Source of the DNA: Arthrobacter sp. ATA002
Lineage (GTDB): Bacteria; Actinomycetota; Actinomycetes; Actinomycetales; Micrococcaceae
DNA: 64,000 nucleotides
Direction of reading: 5' to 3'
NCBI RefSeq assembly: GCF_026898095.1
Contig: NZ_CP114015.1
Coordinates: 310,001 to 374,000, forward strand
Positions 8,521 through 16,836 of this stretch are shown piece after piece. Both the position numbers and the translations under genes were made by a program. The notes under the pieces were generated by a model that worked only from the letters and a program-made list of their open reading frames with translations, was not told the origin of the DNA and ran no database searches. The number at the start of each line of letters is the position of its first letter. Position 1 is the stretch's first letter.

Positions 8521-9374
8521 ATGAACGTCTGGACCAGCCTGGAGTCCGCGTGGCCGGACCTGGACTGGCATGGGGTGAAGTTCCGCAGCGGGGCGTTTCA
8601 CCGCGTTGCCGTGCTGGGGGAGACGGCCGTTGTGCGTGTGTCGTTCGGGCCGGGCCACGCGGAGCGAACCCGCACTGAAACAGCTAATTTGGCGGTTTTC
8701 GCCGCAGCGGCACTGCCGTTCCGGGTGCCGGCTGTGCTGCGCGGGCCGGTCCATGGGGACGGCTGGTCGGCACAGCTCAACGGCTTTGTTCCGGGGGAGC
8801 ACCGGCCCTTTGAGCGGTGGGAAGCGGTGCGTGCACCCCTGCACCTGGTGCTGGCAGCCCTGGCCGCCATGGTTCCGCCTCCCGGGGCACTCCGGCCGGT
8901 GCGGCAGTGGTGCGGTGCCGGGGAGTGGCCCGCCGTCGTCGCCGGGATCACGGCGGGACTGGCGCCCGGGAAACCCGGGCCGCGATCCGGGTGGTCGCGG
9001 CGGTTCTGGCAGCTGAGGAACTGGTGCCGCCCGCGGTCGTGCACGGCGACTTTGGCCTGCACAACGTCTTCTGGGCCGGGCCGCAGATTTCCGGGCTGCT
9101 GGATTTCGATAATGCCTGCCTCGGGGATCCGGCCATGGACCTGGCGCCGCTGGTCGGTGCGTTCGGTGCGGCGGCTGTAACCGACATCGCCGGCGCTGAG
9201 GTGGTGGCGCGTGCCCAGCTGCACCGGGCATCCCTCTCGCTGCAGGTGGCGGCTGCGGCCCACCTGGCCGGAGATCACGGGCTCCGGGAGTTTGCGCTGG
9301 GTAATTTCAGTGACAGGTTCCGCCGCGGCACCCTCTATGATCCGGGGCCGCGCCCGGGCGCACCGGAGCCCTGA
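8521..9374 (+). CDS. Aminoglycoside phosphotransferase (APH) family protein (frameshifted)
   Basis: A 284-aa protein with the kinase-fold APH signature: catalytic loop VVHGDFGLHN and the metal-binding DFD (LLDFDNACLGDPAMDLAPL). N-terminal nucleotide-binding features (ETAVVRVSFGP) are also visible. APH-family proteins phosphorylate antibiotics, sugars or metabolites; nothing here indicates an aminoglycoside, so the substrate is unknown. One missing G at 8968-8970 splits it into two frames; the join gives a continuous ITAGLAPGETRAA. It lies close behind the Rieske gene. Confidence 0.75.
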
Positions 9375-9421
9375 CCCCGGGGGGCCGCAGGATAAGCTCG
9401 GCCGGGACGAGGGGGGACCTG

Positions 9422-9895
9422 ATGCAGGAACAGCGAAACGGACCGGGCGGGAACGAACGGGTTGTGCTGGGTAATTACGGCCTCATCAAAGGAATAGCCG
9501 TTTCTGCAGGTCTGTGGCTGGCGGCCGCAACGGTGCTGTACGTCTGGCTGCTTTTCCTGGAACCGCAACCGCCGGGATCGGATTTCAATCCCTTCGGCAT
9601 GTGGCTGTTTCTGATGGCAGTGTTCGGCGGGCTCTCACTGCTGGTGGGTGTGCCCGTGGGTCTGGTGCTGGGACTGCTGCTGCGTCCGGTCCGCCGACAG
9701 TGGATTCACGTGGCGGCGTTTTTCGCGGTCCCGGCAGGTTTGCTGTGGGCGGTGTTCGGATTCGACCCGTTCGGGGGAATTATCGGTATCAGCGTCGGAC
9801 TGGCAGCTGCCGCGGGGCGGTGGTCAGTGTGCCGTGATGTTGAGGTGGTGTTCTCCGCCGGCCCCGGCGCGGGCTCCGCTGCCGTGGGGCCATGA
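9422..9895 (+). CDS. Hypothetical four-TM membrane protein
   Basis: 157 aa starting at ATG 9422 behind a GGGGGA site. Four hydrophobic helices are evident (about 20-45, 60-90, 98-118 and 120-135), with short polar loops and a Cys-containing C-terminal tail. No motif links it to a known transporter or enzyme. The GNAT gene begins 16 nt downstream, suggesting co-transcription. Function unknown. Confidence 0.7.
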   Translation: MQEQRNGPGGNERVVLGNYGLIKGIAVSAGLWLAAATVLYVWLLFLEPQPPGSDFNPFGMWLFLMAVFGGLSLLVGVPVGLVLGLLLRPVRRQWIHVAAFFAVPAGLLWAVFGFDPFGGIIGISVGLAAAAGRWSVCRDVEVVFSAGPGAGSAAVGP

Positions 9896-9911
9896 AGAAC
9901 CCCAGGTGCGC

Positions 9912-10415
9912 ATGAACATCACACTGAGGACGCCAACGGCCGCCGATGTACCGGCGCTCGCAGCGGTGCACCACCGCTGCTGGGTCGAAACGTACACCGG
10001 AATGGTGCGGGACGCCTTCTGGGAAGGCTTTACCGTCGCCTCGCTCGTTCCGATGTGGGAACGCCTTGCAGCCGGTGACACGCCGTTGCGCCGCACCGCC
10101 CTGGCCGAGTCGGGCGGGGAGCTGGTCGGCCTGGCCATGGCGGGGCCTTCATCCCTGCGTGAATACCCCGCGTTCCCTCCGGTCCGCGAGCGGCAGCTGT
10201 TCATGCTCTACGTGCTCGCATCCCATCACGGAACAGGCGCCGGGCAGTCGCTGCTGGAAGCAGTGGTGGAAGCGGGACCGGCGCAGCTGTGGGTGGCGGC
10301 GGATAATCTGCGGGCGCAGGCTTTTTACCGCCGCAAGGGGTTTCACCCCGACGGCGCCCGGGTGGCGGCCACCCCGATGTCGGATGACATTCCGGTTCTC
10401 CGGATGGTCCGCTAG
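9912..10415 (+). CDS. GNAT family N-acetyltransferase
   Basis: 167 aa with the GNAT acetyl-CoA fold. Motif A is represented by FMLYVLASHHGTGAGQSLLEAV (the R/Q-x-x-G-x-G/A pyrophosphate loop is HHGTGAG). Motif B follows at LWVAADNLRAQAFYRRKGF. It transfers acetyl groups from acetyl-CoA to an amine; the substrate is not predictable. The start MNITLRTPTAADVPAL is typical for the family. Confidence 0.85.
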   Translation: MNITLRTPTAADVPALAAVHHRCWVETYTGMVRDAFWEGFTVASLVPMWERLAAGDTPLRRTALAESGGELVGLAMAGPSSLREYPAFPPVRERQLFMLYVLASHHGTGAGQSLLEAVVEAGPAQLWVAADNLRAQAFYRRKGFHPDGARVAATPMSDDIPVLRMVR

Positions 10416-10451
10416 GCCGTGGACCGCAGGGAGCATTTTAGGGACAGCCGA

Positions 10452-10480
10452 CTATTGTTATATTTAATATATAACAATAG
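10452..10480. promoter_or_regulatory. AT-rich inverted repeat, candidate GntR operator
   Basis: Perfect 12-bp arms CTATTGTTATAT / ATATAACAATAG with a 5-nt TTAAT spacer, ending 10 nt before the GntR start. It is an AT-only island in GC-rich DNA and contains TATATT/TATAAC -10-like hexamers. YtrA-type GntR repressors bind long palindromes at their own promoters, so autoregulation is likely. Confidence 0.7.
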
Positions 10481-10490
10481 AATCAGGTAC

Positions 10491-10865
10491 ATGCTGATCC
10501 GCCTCATCCCTGATCCCGGTTCGCCCCTTCACGAGCAGATTGCCGCTGCCGTCCGGGCGGGCATCCTGGACGGATCCCTGGCCGACGGGGAGCGTCTTCC
10601 CGCGGCAAAGGCTCTCGGGGAATCCCTGGGGGTAAGTCTGCATACCGTCCTTCACGCTTATCAGGACCTCCGGGATCAGGGCCTTATTGAACTGCGGCGC
10701 GGACGCGGCGCAGTGGTGATTGCCCCGGCCCCCGCCACCCGGGAAAACGCACTGCGGATTCTTGACGATGCCGCATCGCAGCTGGCCGTGCTGGGGCTTT
10801 CCGCCGAAACGATCCTTGCACTCTTCCGCCAACGCCTCGACAGGAGCTCTCCGCATGACGACTAA
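10491..10865 (+). CDS. GntR family regulator, YtrA subfamily
   Basis: 124 aa, a short GntR protein with only the winged HTH (residues 10-75; GSPLHEQIAAAVRAGILDGSL and LGVSLHTVLHAYQDLRDQGLIELRRGRG) and a small dimerisation tail of about 45 residues, as in YtrA/YhcF. ATG 10491 was preferred over an upstream in-frame ATG because it abuts the operator-like palindrome. The stop overlaps the start of the DUF1648 membrane protein by 11 nt, so the two are coupled and the regulator probably represses both. Confidence 0.88.
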   Translation: MLIRLIPDPGSPLHEQIAAAVRAGILDGSLADGERLPAAKALGESLGVSLHTVLHAYQDLRDQGLIELRRGRGAVVIAPAPATRENALRILDDAASQLAVLGLSAETILALFRQRLDRSSPHDD

Positions 10866-11853
10866 CCTTCCGGCCCCCCGCACTTCCGAAGATCCGGATC
10901 CCCGCTTCTGGCTGGGCGTCTTCCTGCCGGCCGCAGCGGTCCTGGCGGGATGCCTCGCACTGGTTGCCGGATGGAGCCCGCGGCTTCCCGCGGAGGTTGC
11001 CCAGCAGTGGAACTGGTCAACCCGGGCGGTCACCACCGTGGGACCGTTGTGGCTGAATGTGCTGTCCCTGGCTCTGCCGGCCGCGGCCGTGCTGTGCGCC
11101 TTGGCCATCATGAAGTGGACCGGCAGGCTCACCGGATGGGGGCGCCGGCTGTCAGTTGTCCTGCTGTCCGGCCTCGCCTTCTTTCTGGCCGCGGCCCTCC
11201 CCGCAATGCTCCGTGGGCAGATGGGGCTCGAGGATCCTTGGCAAGCCCCGGATCCCCGTTCTGCGACGGCGCTTGTTGCTGTCCTGAGTTTGGCATACGG
11301 AGTGCTCGCCGCCGCGGTTGCCGGCGGTCGTCCGCTGGCCGCGGACGACGACCCCGGTGTCCCGGTTTCCGCACTGGACCTGGCACCGGAGGAGCGGGCC
11401 GTCTGGACCACACACCTGACGGCGTGGGTGTGCCTGCTTGGCGGCGGAATCCCGGGGCTGGTCCTGGTGGCCCTTGGCCTGCTGACTCCGCTCTGGGGGC
11501 TCAGTGTGGCGGGGGTCGTCCTGCTCGTGTTCGCTGGTGTTACCGGCCGCTGGAGCGTCACGGTCGATCACCGCGGACTGACCTGCACCACGCTGCTCGG
11601 ACTGGGCCGGTTTCACGTCCCGGCAAACCAGGGGGCGAGGGCAGAAGTGGTTGCGGTGCGCGGTCTTGCGGAATTTCTCGGGTGGGGAATCCGGGTTGGT
11701 TCAGCGGGGTCCGTGGGGCTGGTCTTCCGCAACGGCGAGGCACTGCGGGTTCATGGCCGCGGCGGCAGGAGCCTGACCGTCACGGTCCGTAACGCTGCGA
11801 CGGCGGCGTCCCTCTTCAACGCCCAGGCCGCCCGAAACACTGTCAGTTTCTAA
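10855..11853 (+). CDS. DUF1648-domain membrane protein
   Basis: 332 aa. TM1 and a DUF1648 segment (about 20-75; LPAEVAQQWNWS) are followed by several TM helices (about 60-210 and 225-265). A C-terminal PH-like soluble domain (about 268-325: WSVTVDHRGLTCTTLLGLGRF...) resembles that of the gene at 6669-7117. ATG 10855 has an AGGAG site and overlaps the upstream GntR gene. DUF1648 proteins often pair with small GntR regulators, and some relatives (SdpI type) act in immunity or signalling; the role here is unproven. Confidence 0.8.
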   Translation: MTTNLPAPRTSEDPDPRFWLGVFLPAAAVLAGCLALVAGWSPRLPAEVAQQWNWSTRAVTTVGPLWLNVLSLALPAAAVLCALAIMKWTGRLTGWGRRLSVVLLSGLAFFLAAALPAMLRGQMGLEDPWQAPDPRSATALVAVLSLAYGVLAAAVAGGRPLAADDDPGVPVSALDLAPEERAVWTTHLTAWVCLLGGGIPGLVLVALGLLTPLWGLSVAGVVLLVFAGVTGRWSVTVDHRGLTCTTLLGLGRFHVPANQGARAEVVAVRGLAEFLGWGIRVGSAGSVGLVFRNGEALRVHGRGGRSLTVTVRNAATAASLFNAQAARNTVSF

Positions 11854-11859
11854 CCCGGC

Positions 11860-11891
11860 GACCCGGAGACCCGGAGACCCGGACACCCGAA
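11860..11891. repeat. 8-bp tandem repeat (GACCCGGA)
   Basis: Three exact copies of GACCCGGA plus one degenerate copy (CACCCGAA) lie directly after the stop of the DUF1648 gene, in the 49-nt gap before the convergent GNAT remnant. Confidence 0.75.
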
Positions 11892-11902
11892 CCGTGCGCT
11901 GC

Positions 11903-12260
11903 TCAGGGCAGCCGCAGCTCGATCCTCCGCAGGCCCGGGACCGGATCAGTGGCCAGCCGGGCATGGATTTCCACGTCGAAGCGGTCAGTGCCGTAGCGGA
12001 GCTTGGCCCGCTGAACGCCTTCCACCGCAAACCCGGCGGAGCCTGCCACCTTGCAGGACGCCGGGTTGTTGGTCCGGTGGCCGAGCTCCAGCCGGTGCAG
12101 CTGCAGGTCCCCGAACGCCAGGTTCGCCAGGGAGGCTACCGCCCGCACCGCAAGACCCCTGCCGCGTGCCGGTGCGGCCAGCCAGTAGTGCAGCCAGGCC
12201 GTGCCATGGCGGACGTCGACGCTGCTGATTCCGACATTGCCCACGGCCGACCCGTTCCAC
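11903..12260 (-). pseudogene. RimJ/RimL-type GNAT acetyltransferase, N-terminally truncated
   Basis: About 115 residues carry the C-terminal two-thirds of a RimJ/RimL-like GNAT: GNVGISSVDVRHGTAWLHYWL, the acetyl-CoA loop APARGRGLAVRA, and the helix HRLELGHRTNNPASCKVAGSAGFA. The usual N-terminal ~60 residues (beta1-alpha2) are absent. An in-frame TGA lies at the point where homology fades, and the lipoprotein gene occupies the space upstream. It is likely a remnant, though a frame error at the 5' end is possible. Confidence 0.55.
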
Positions 12261-12315
12261 AGGATGGCTCATGCGCCGTAGCCGCTACACGCCGTCGGGC
12301 GTGTGCCGGCCGGGG

Positions 12316-13812
12316 TCACTGGTTGCCCTCGGCTGCCAGGAGGGCCACCGCATCCTGTGCGGGGCCAAAAAAGACCGCGGGGTTTGCCACATCCTCTGGT
12401 GAGCGGGACGCTCCCTGCTGCACCACGACAAACCGCTCGCCGTCGCTGCGTTCCAAATACCAGGACCCGGCCATCACACCCGGGGCACTGCCGCCCTTGA
12501 ACGCGACATACTTCCAGTCACCCCCGACTTCCAGGCCCAGGCCGTTGTTGGTGCCCAGAATCGCCCGCAGCGGTGCCCCGGCTTCCGTTGCCGCCCGTTC
12601 CTGCAGAGCAAGATGCACCCGCATCAGGTCATCAGCTGTGCCGAACCAGTCCAGGCCGTGGGTCCATACGGCCGTGTCCACCGACTCGGCCGGGATGTCC
12701 AGCACTCCCTTCGGCAGGCCTGCCAGCATTGCCCGGCGGGCGTCGCCGTCGGCCTCCAACCACTGTTCGCGCACGGCTTCCTCCACGCCCCACCCCAGCG
12801 AGAAGAGTTCACGGGTGGTCAGGAACGGCTGGTTAAGGGCCGGGTCCGAGTGGCCGGTGTCATGGAGCGCCTGCTCGACCGCGTCCCGGCCAACGGCGTC
12901 CATCAGCAGGTCCGTGGCCGTGTTGTCGCTGATGGAAATCATCTTCAGGGCTGCTTCCCGGACCGTGACCGTACTGCCGGCCGGAACGTCCTGGAGTTCA
13001 CCGGATGGCAGGCTGCGCAGGTCATCGGTGACCGTCAGCGGGGTGTCCCAGGCCAGGGTGTCCGCAGCCACGGCATCAGTGACCGCTGTCAGGACGTAGA
13101 GCTTGAAGATCGAGCCCAGCGGTTTGGCTGCCTCGGAGCCGATATCGACGACGGCGGCACCGTCCGCGACGCGGAACACTGACAGTCCGGTGCCCTCCGG
13201 CATGGCGGCGACTTCAGCCTCCAGCTCCTTCCAGCTTGCGGCGGGAACCCGGTCCGGGGTGGCCGGGCCGAAGAAAATGCCGTTGATCATGCCCGCCTCA
13301 TCCACGGACAGCTGCAGGTCCACCGGCTGCCCGGTGCTGCTGCTCAGCGTGAAGATGCCCTGCGCCGCGGCCGCGTCCACTTTGGTGGGAGTCCACGGTC
13401 CCTGAGTGCGCATTTGTTCCAGGACTTCCGCCAGCTGTTCCGCGGACAACTCCTGCAGGATCACCGGGGCGAACCGCGCGTCGAAACCGTCACCGTCCAC
13501 TGTCGTCTGCGCGTTTACCTGCTGCAGGATCCACTGCGCCTGGCCGCCCACCGGGGTGCCGGGCAGCGGCAGGGCCGAGGACGCCGGCGGGGCCGTGTCT
13601 GCGGAAGCGGCGGTACCTGCGGCGCCGGTCGGCCCGGCTTCGACCCCGCTCTGGGAGGTTCCGCTGCACGCGGCCAGCGCGAGCATCAGGGCGGCAGCAA
13701 GCGAAGCGGCGAGCTCCGGCCCGCCGGGCCGCTCCCATCGGGTGCGGGGCCGGCCTCGGCGTGGGGCCCGGCCGGTCCGGTCAGGACGGGGGCGGCGGTG
13801 CCCTGCCTGCAT
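12316..13812 (-). CDS. LpqF-like serine hydrolase lipoprotein (class A beta-lactamase fold)
   Basis: 498 aa. After a basic, Arg/Pro-rich N-terminus a signal segment ends in a lipobox (MLALAACSG), so it is probably a lipoprotein on the outer face. An N-terminal domain of about 120 residues follows, resembling the LpqF N-terminal domain. The class A beta-lactamase-like domain keeps the active-site S-x-x-K (LGSIFKLYV) and the SDN loop (ISISDNTATDLL); the KTG box is KGG (FKGGSAPG). More likely a cell-wall-associated serine hydrolase than a resistance beta-lactamase. Start ATG 13812 has an AAAGGA site. Confidence 0.8.
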   Translation of the reverse strand: MQAGHRRPRPDRTGRAPRRGRPRTRWERPGGPELAASLAAALMLALAACSGTSQSGVEAGPTGAAGTAASADTAPPASSALPLPGTPVGGQAQWILQQVNAQTTVDGDGFDARFAPVILQELSAEQLAEVLEQMRTQGPWTPTKVDAAAAQGIFTLSSSTGQPVDLQLSVDEAGMINGIFFGPATPDRVPAASWKELEAEVAAMPEGTGLSVFRVADGAAVVDIGSEAAKPLGSIFKLYVLTAVTDAVAADTLAWDTPLTVTDDLRSLPSGELQDVPAGSTVTVREAALKMISISDNTATDLLMDAVGRDAVEQALHDTGHSDPALNQPFLTTRELFSLGWGVEEAVREQWLEADGDARRAMLAGLPKGVLDIPAESVDTAVWTHGLDWFGTADDLMRVHLALQERAATEAGAPLRAILGTNNGLGLEVGGDWKYVAFKGGSAPGVMAGSWYLERSDGERFVVVQQGASRSPEDVANPAVFFGPAQDAVALLAAEGNQ

Positions 13813-13992
13813 GCTGATCCTTTCGCTGTGCTGGAACGGCGGCGGGAACAGGCTTCCTGCAGCCCCCAACTGCCGGTTTTGACAGGGTAGCAGGCGTTGC
13901 CGGGACGGGTGTTGCGGTGTTGAGGTGCTTCATGCGCGCCCACGGGCAGTGCAGCGTTCCCCGCCGGTCCCGGCACGCGTAGTCTCCTTCAG

Positions 13993-14814
13993 ATGAACCC
14001 CGTTACGGTTTGCCTGTGGATTGCTGCCGCACTCGTTTCCGGAACGTGGGTGCTTTCGCTCATCACCCGGGAATACTCCTGGACCGACCGTATCTGGTCG
14101 CTGGCTCCCGTCATTTATGTGTGGGTTTTTGCGGCGGCTTCGGGGTTCGACGGACGCTTGCTGATCATGGCCGTGCTGGTGACGCTGTGGGGAGCGCGGT
14201 TGACCTTTAACTTTGCGCGCAAGGGCGGTTACGCGCCCGGCGGGGAGGACTACCGGTGGGGCATCCTGAAGGGCCGGCTGAAACCGTGGCAGTTTTCCGT
14301 CTTCAACTTTGCCTTCATCAGCTTCTACCAGAACGCCATTATCTTCCTGATGACACTTCCCGCCCTCACGGTGTACCAGGCGCCCGGGCCACTGCACACG
14401 GGCGACTGGGTCCTGGCCGCCCTGTTCACCGCCGCGCTGGCAGGGGAGACGGTCGCCGACCAGCAGCAGTGGAATTTTCACCGGTGGAAGGCCGCCGAAC
14501 TCAGGGCCGGACGCACTCCGCGTCCCGATTTCCTGGAAACCGGCCTTTTCCGCTTTTCCCGCCACCCCAACTTTTTCTTCGAGCAGGCGCAGTGGTGGCT
14601 GTTTTACGGCTTTGCCGTCACCGCCACCGGGAGCTGGTTCCACTGGACCGTCCTGGGAGCCGTGCTGCTGACCCTGCTTTTTGCCGGATCTACGGTTTTC
14701 ACCGAAAGCATTTCCCGCTCCCGGCATCCGGACTATGTGCAGTACCAGCGCCGTACCTCGCCCATCATTCCGCTGCCTCCGCGGCACCGGGCGCGGCCCG
14801 CTGCCGCAGCGTAG
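13993..14814 (+). CDS. DUF1295 / steroid 5-alpha-reductase-like membrane protein
   Basis: 273 aa with about six TM helices and the DUF1295 signature near the C-terminus: ETGLFRFSRHPNFFFEQAQWWLFYG, then YQRRTSPIIPLPP. The family shares the isoprenylcysteine methyltransferase/steroid 5-alpha-reductase fold and is membrane-embedded, but most bacterial members have no assigned substrate. It appears monocistronic; a GC hairpin follows the stop. Confidence 0.85.
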   Translation: MNPVTVCLWIAAALVSGTWVLSLITREYSWTDRIWSLAPVIYVWVFAAASGFDGRLLIMAVLVTLWGARLTFNFARKGGYAPGGEDYRWGILKGRLKPWQFSVFNFAFISFYQNAIIFLMTLPALTVYQAPGPLHTGDWVLAALFTAALAGETVADQQQWNFHRWKAAELRAGRTPRPDFLETGLFRFSRHPNFFFEQAQWWLFYGFAVTATGSWFHWTVLGAVLLTLLFAGSTVFTESISRSRHPDYVQYQRRTSPIIPLPPRHRARPAAAA

Positions 14815-14825
14815 CGGACCATGCG

Positions 14826-14848
14826 ACACACCCCCCCGGTTCGGGTGT
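14826..14848 (+). terminator. Weak terminator-like hairpin
   Basis: CACACCC and GGGTGTG arms flank a C-rich loop just after the DUF1295 stop. There is no T tract, so termination is uncertain. Confidence 0.35.
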
Positions 14849-14878
14849 GACCTTGGGGTCTATCTCCGCTAAAGTCTT

Positions 14879-14894
14879 TTCTACAGGTGTTGAA
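14879..14894. promoter_or_regulatory. Candidate TetR operator, copy 1
   Basis: TTCTACAGGTGTTGAA, an interrupted palindrome (TTC-nn-CA-nn-TG-nn-GAA), about 90 nt before the TetR start. A 15-bp identical core recurs upstream of the neighbouring SDR gene. Confidence 0.65.
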
Positions 14895-14983
14895 TAACCA
14901 AGGACACCATCCCCGCGGCGTCCCCCAGCGCCGCGGCATGGAAGGGCTTCGCTTCGGCGGAGTCCTTTCGTGTATCTGCGAAG

Positions 14984-15619
14984 ATGGACCCTATGCCGGC
15001 ACCGCAAACTCCACAGATAACGGGTCATCCTGCCGCGGCGGAGCCTCGGACTGCACGCACCCGGGAGGCACTCGAAGCCGGACTGTGGGAGCTGCTGCGG
15101 GACCATGAGCTGTCCGAGATCAGCGTTGCTGCACTGTGCCGGCGGGCGGGCGTGCACCGCACCACGTTTTACGGCCATCACCACAGCATCTTCGAGTTTG
15201 CTGCCTCGTTGTATGCGGACGCTGTGGACAAGCTGGGTGCCGTGAATGTTGATCTGAACGGCGCGGGGCTTACCCGCGAAGAGGTGAGCGTCCTTTACGT
15301 GGACGCCGTCCGGCAGATCCTGTTGCATATCCGGTCGGAACGCCGGGTCTACCGGGCGCTTTTTTCCACCGGATCGTTTCCGGGAGTGCTTGCGGACGGA
15401 CTCAAATGCCGCTTCCGCCTCGCGCTGAATGTCTGGGACGCGCATGGCCTGGTGCCGGGCCTTGATCTGGATGTGGTGGCGGCCTTTTTGGGCGGCGCCT
15501 ACGCATCCTGGTTTGAAGAGTGGGCGGCGGAGGAGGACGGCGACGTCGAGGCCCGGCTGGCCTCGCTGACGCACTTGCTGCCGCAATGGTGGCCGCGGGA
15601 GGGCTTTTCCCGGGCCTGA
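14984..15619 (+). CDS. TetR/AcrR family transcriptional regulator
   Basis: 211 aa. The N-terminal HTH (about 25-70) has the core LSEISVAALCRRAGVHRTTF. The C-terminal ligand domain contains LNVWDAHGLVPGLDLDVVAAFLGGAYASWFEEW, like the TetR C-terminal family of AcrR-type proteins. Two in-frame ATGs (14984 and 14993) are possible. A repeated operator-like site lies before this gene and before the SDR gene downstream, so it probably represses both. Confidence 0.85.
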   Translation: MDPMPAPQTPQITGHPAAAEPRTARTREALEAGLWELLRDHELSEISVAALCRRAGVHRTTFYGHHHSIFEFAASLYADAVDKLGAVNVDLNGAGLTREEVSVLYVDAVRQILLHIRSERRVYRALFSTGSFPGVLADGLKCRFRLALNVWDAHGLVPGLDLDVVAAFLGGAYASWFEEWAAEEDGDVEARLASLTHLLPQWWPREGFSRA

Positions 15620-15668
15620 GGCGGTATCTGCTTTGTCACATTCTCCGCCCGGAGGGAATGCGGTCTTC

Positions 15669-15684
15669 TTCTACAGGTGTTGAT
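15669..15684. promoter_or_regulatory. Candidate TetR operator, copy 2
   Basis: TTCTACAGGTGTTGAT shares 15 of 16 bases with the site upstream of the TetR gene and lies 35 nt before the SDR start codon. Flanking GTCTT-type sequence is also shared. Confidence 0.65.
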
Positions 15685-15718
15685 TAGGCGGAAAGCAAAC
15701 AGCCTGAAGGAGAACGGT

Positions 15719-16452
15719 ATGGAACGCGTAAGCGGCAAGGTGGCCCTGATCAGCGGCGGAGCCCGGGGTATGGGTGCCTCGCACGCCCGGCTTTTGGTGG
15801 CCGAGGGGGCGAAGGTCGTCATCGGCGACATCCTCGACGAGGACGGACGGAAGACCGCGGCGGAACTCGGCGACAGCGCCCGCTACGTGCACCTTGACGT
15901 CACCAGCGCCGGGGACTGGATCACGGCAGTGCAGACGGCGGTCACCGAGTTCGGCGGCCTGGACGTGCTGGTGAACAATGCCGGTATCGCCAACTTCGGG
16001 CACATTGAGGACTACACGTTCGAGCAGTGGAACACCATTGTGAACATCAACCTCAACGGTGTTTTCCTGGGCATCAAGGCCGTTATCCCGGCGCTGAAAG
16101 AATCCAAGGGCGGTTCGATCATCAACATCTCCTCCACCGCCGGCCTGCAGGGTTTTGTGGAGCTTCCCGGCTACACCGCCACCAAGTACGCTGTACGCGG
16201 CCTGACGAAATCCGTTGCCCTTGACCTGGGCAAGTACGGGATCCGGTTAACTCGGTGCACCCGGGAGTCATCAGGACGCCGATGACCGAGGGCATGGAAA
16301 ACCCGATGTCCCATGTTGCCCTCCACCGCATGGGCGAGGCGCAGGAAGTCTCGCAGACGGTGCTTTTCCTGGCCAGCGATGACTCCAGCTTCTCCAGCGG
16401 CGCGGAGTTCGTGGTGGACGGCGGCGAAACCGCAGGCCTGGCCAACCACTAG
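15719..16452 (+). CDS. Short-chain dehydrogenase, 3-alpha/20-beta-hydroxysteroid dehydrogenase-like (frameshifted)
   Basis: A 244-aa classical SDR: NAD(P)-binding GGARGMG, NNAG motif (VLVNNAGIANFG), catalytic Ser in IINISSTAG and YTATK as Y-x-x-x-K, and C-terminal substrate loop HPGVIRTPM. The overall pattern is closest to 3-alpha(or 20-beta)-hydroxysteroid dehydrogenases, but SDR substrates cannot be fixed by sequence alone. ATG 15719 has an AAGGAG site. The frame breaks at 16245-16246, where one extra G gives KYGIRVNSVHPG. The TetR upstream, sharing an operator-like site, is the probable regulator. Confidence 0.85.
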
Positions 16453-16459
16453 CCCGGAT

Positions 16460-16485
16460 GCCGTCCGGGCGCGTGCCCGGACGGC
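16460..16485 (+). terminator. Terminator-like hairpin after SDR gene
   Basis: Perfect 10-bp arms GCCGTCCGGG / CCCGGACGGC with a 6-nt loop, 7 nt after the SDR stop. The T tract is absent. Confidence 0.45.
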
Positions 16486-16623
16486 AGTTACAGCCGGTGC
16501 GGGCTTCCCGGATCCGGATAGCCGCTGGCCGCGTGCAGGTGTCCGGCTGATAATCGCCGTAGCTCATGGGTACAGGCTGCACGGGGAGCGGGCCGGCAGC
16601 GGGGTGCGGCACGTCCCGCATAC

Positions 16624-16658
16624 AAAAAATCCCGGTCCGGTGACCCGGATCGGGATTC
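16624..16658 (-). terminator. Intrinsic terminator of the tRNA-fMet transcript
   Basis: Arms AATCCCG-TCCGG and CCGGA-CGGGATT fold into a strong stem. On the minus strand a TTTTTT run follows, as expected for termination of the leftward tRNA transcript; the plus strand is also T-rich, so it may work both ways. Confidence 0.75.
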
Positions 16659-16668
16659 TTTCTTGAGT

Positions 16669-16741
16669 TGCGGGGGCAAGATTTGAACTTGCGACCTCTG
16701 GGTTATGAGCCCAGCGAGCTACCGAACTGCTCCACCCCGCG
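16669..16741 (-). tRNA. Initiator tRNA-Met (CAT)
   Basis: The minus strand folds as a tRNA: acceptor CGCGGGG/CCCCGCA, D arm GAGC...GCTC, anticodon stem-loop CTGGG-CTCATAA-CCCAG with anticodon CAT, and T arm GCAAG-TTCAAAT-CTTGC. Two initiator hallmarks are present: an unpaired C1-A72 at the acceptor end and three consecutive G-C pairs in the anticodon stem. CCA is not encoded. Confidence 0.93.
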
Positions 16742-16810
16742 TCGTACTTACAACTGTACCCCCATGTGAGCCCGGATGAAGAATCCAGTGACAGCCATCA
16801 CCATGCGGAG

Positions 16811-16824
16811 CCGATATTAATCGG
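16811..16824. promoter_or_regulatory. Small inverted repeat upstream of the AlaX-like gene
   Basis: CCGAT-ATTA-ATCGG lies 12 nt before the GTG start. It may be an operator or part of the promoter (an ATATTAAT -10-like core). Confidence 0.35.
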
Positions 16825-16836
16825 TAGGGTGGCCCT

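Noticed and set aside
12316-13812. Acquired beta-lactamase resistance gene
   Set aside because: The lipobox, the extra N-terminal domain and the KGG in place of KTG fit the LpqF-type wall-associated hydrolases better than a secreted drug-resistance enzyme.
13930-14829. A 299-codon open frame on the minus strand
   Set aside because: Antisense of the DUF1295 gene; Gly/Gln/Arg-rich translation without membrane or catalytic features.
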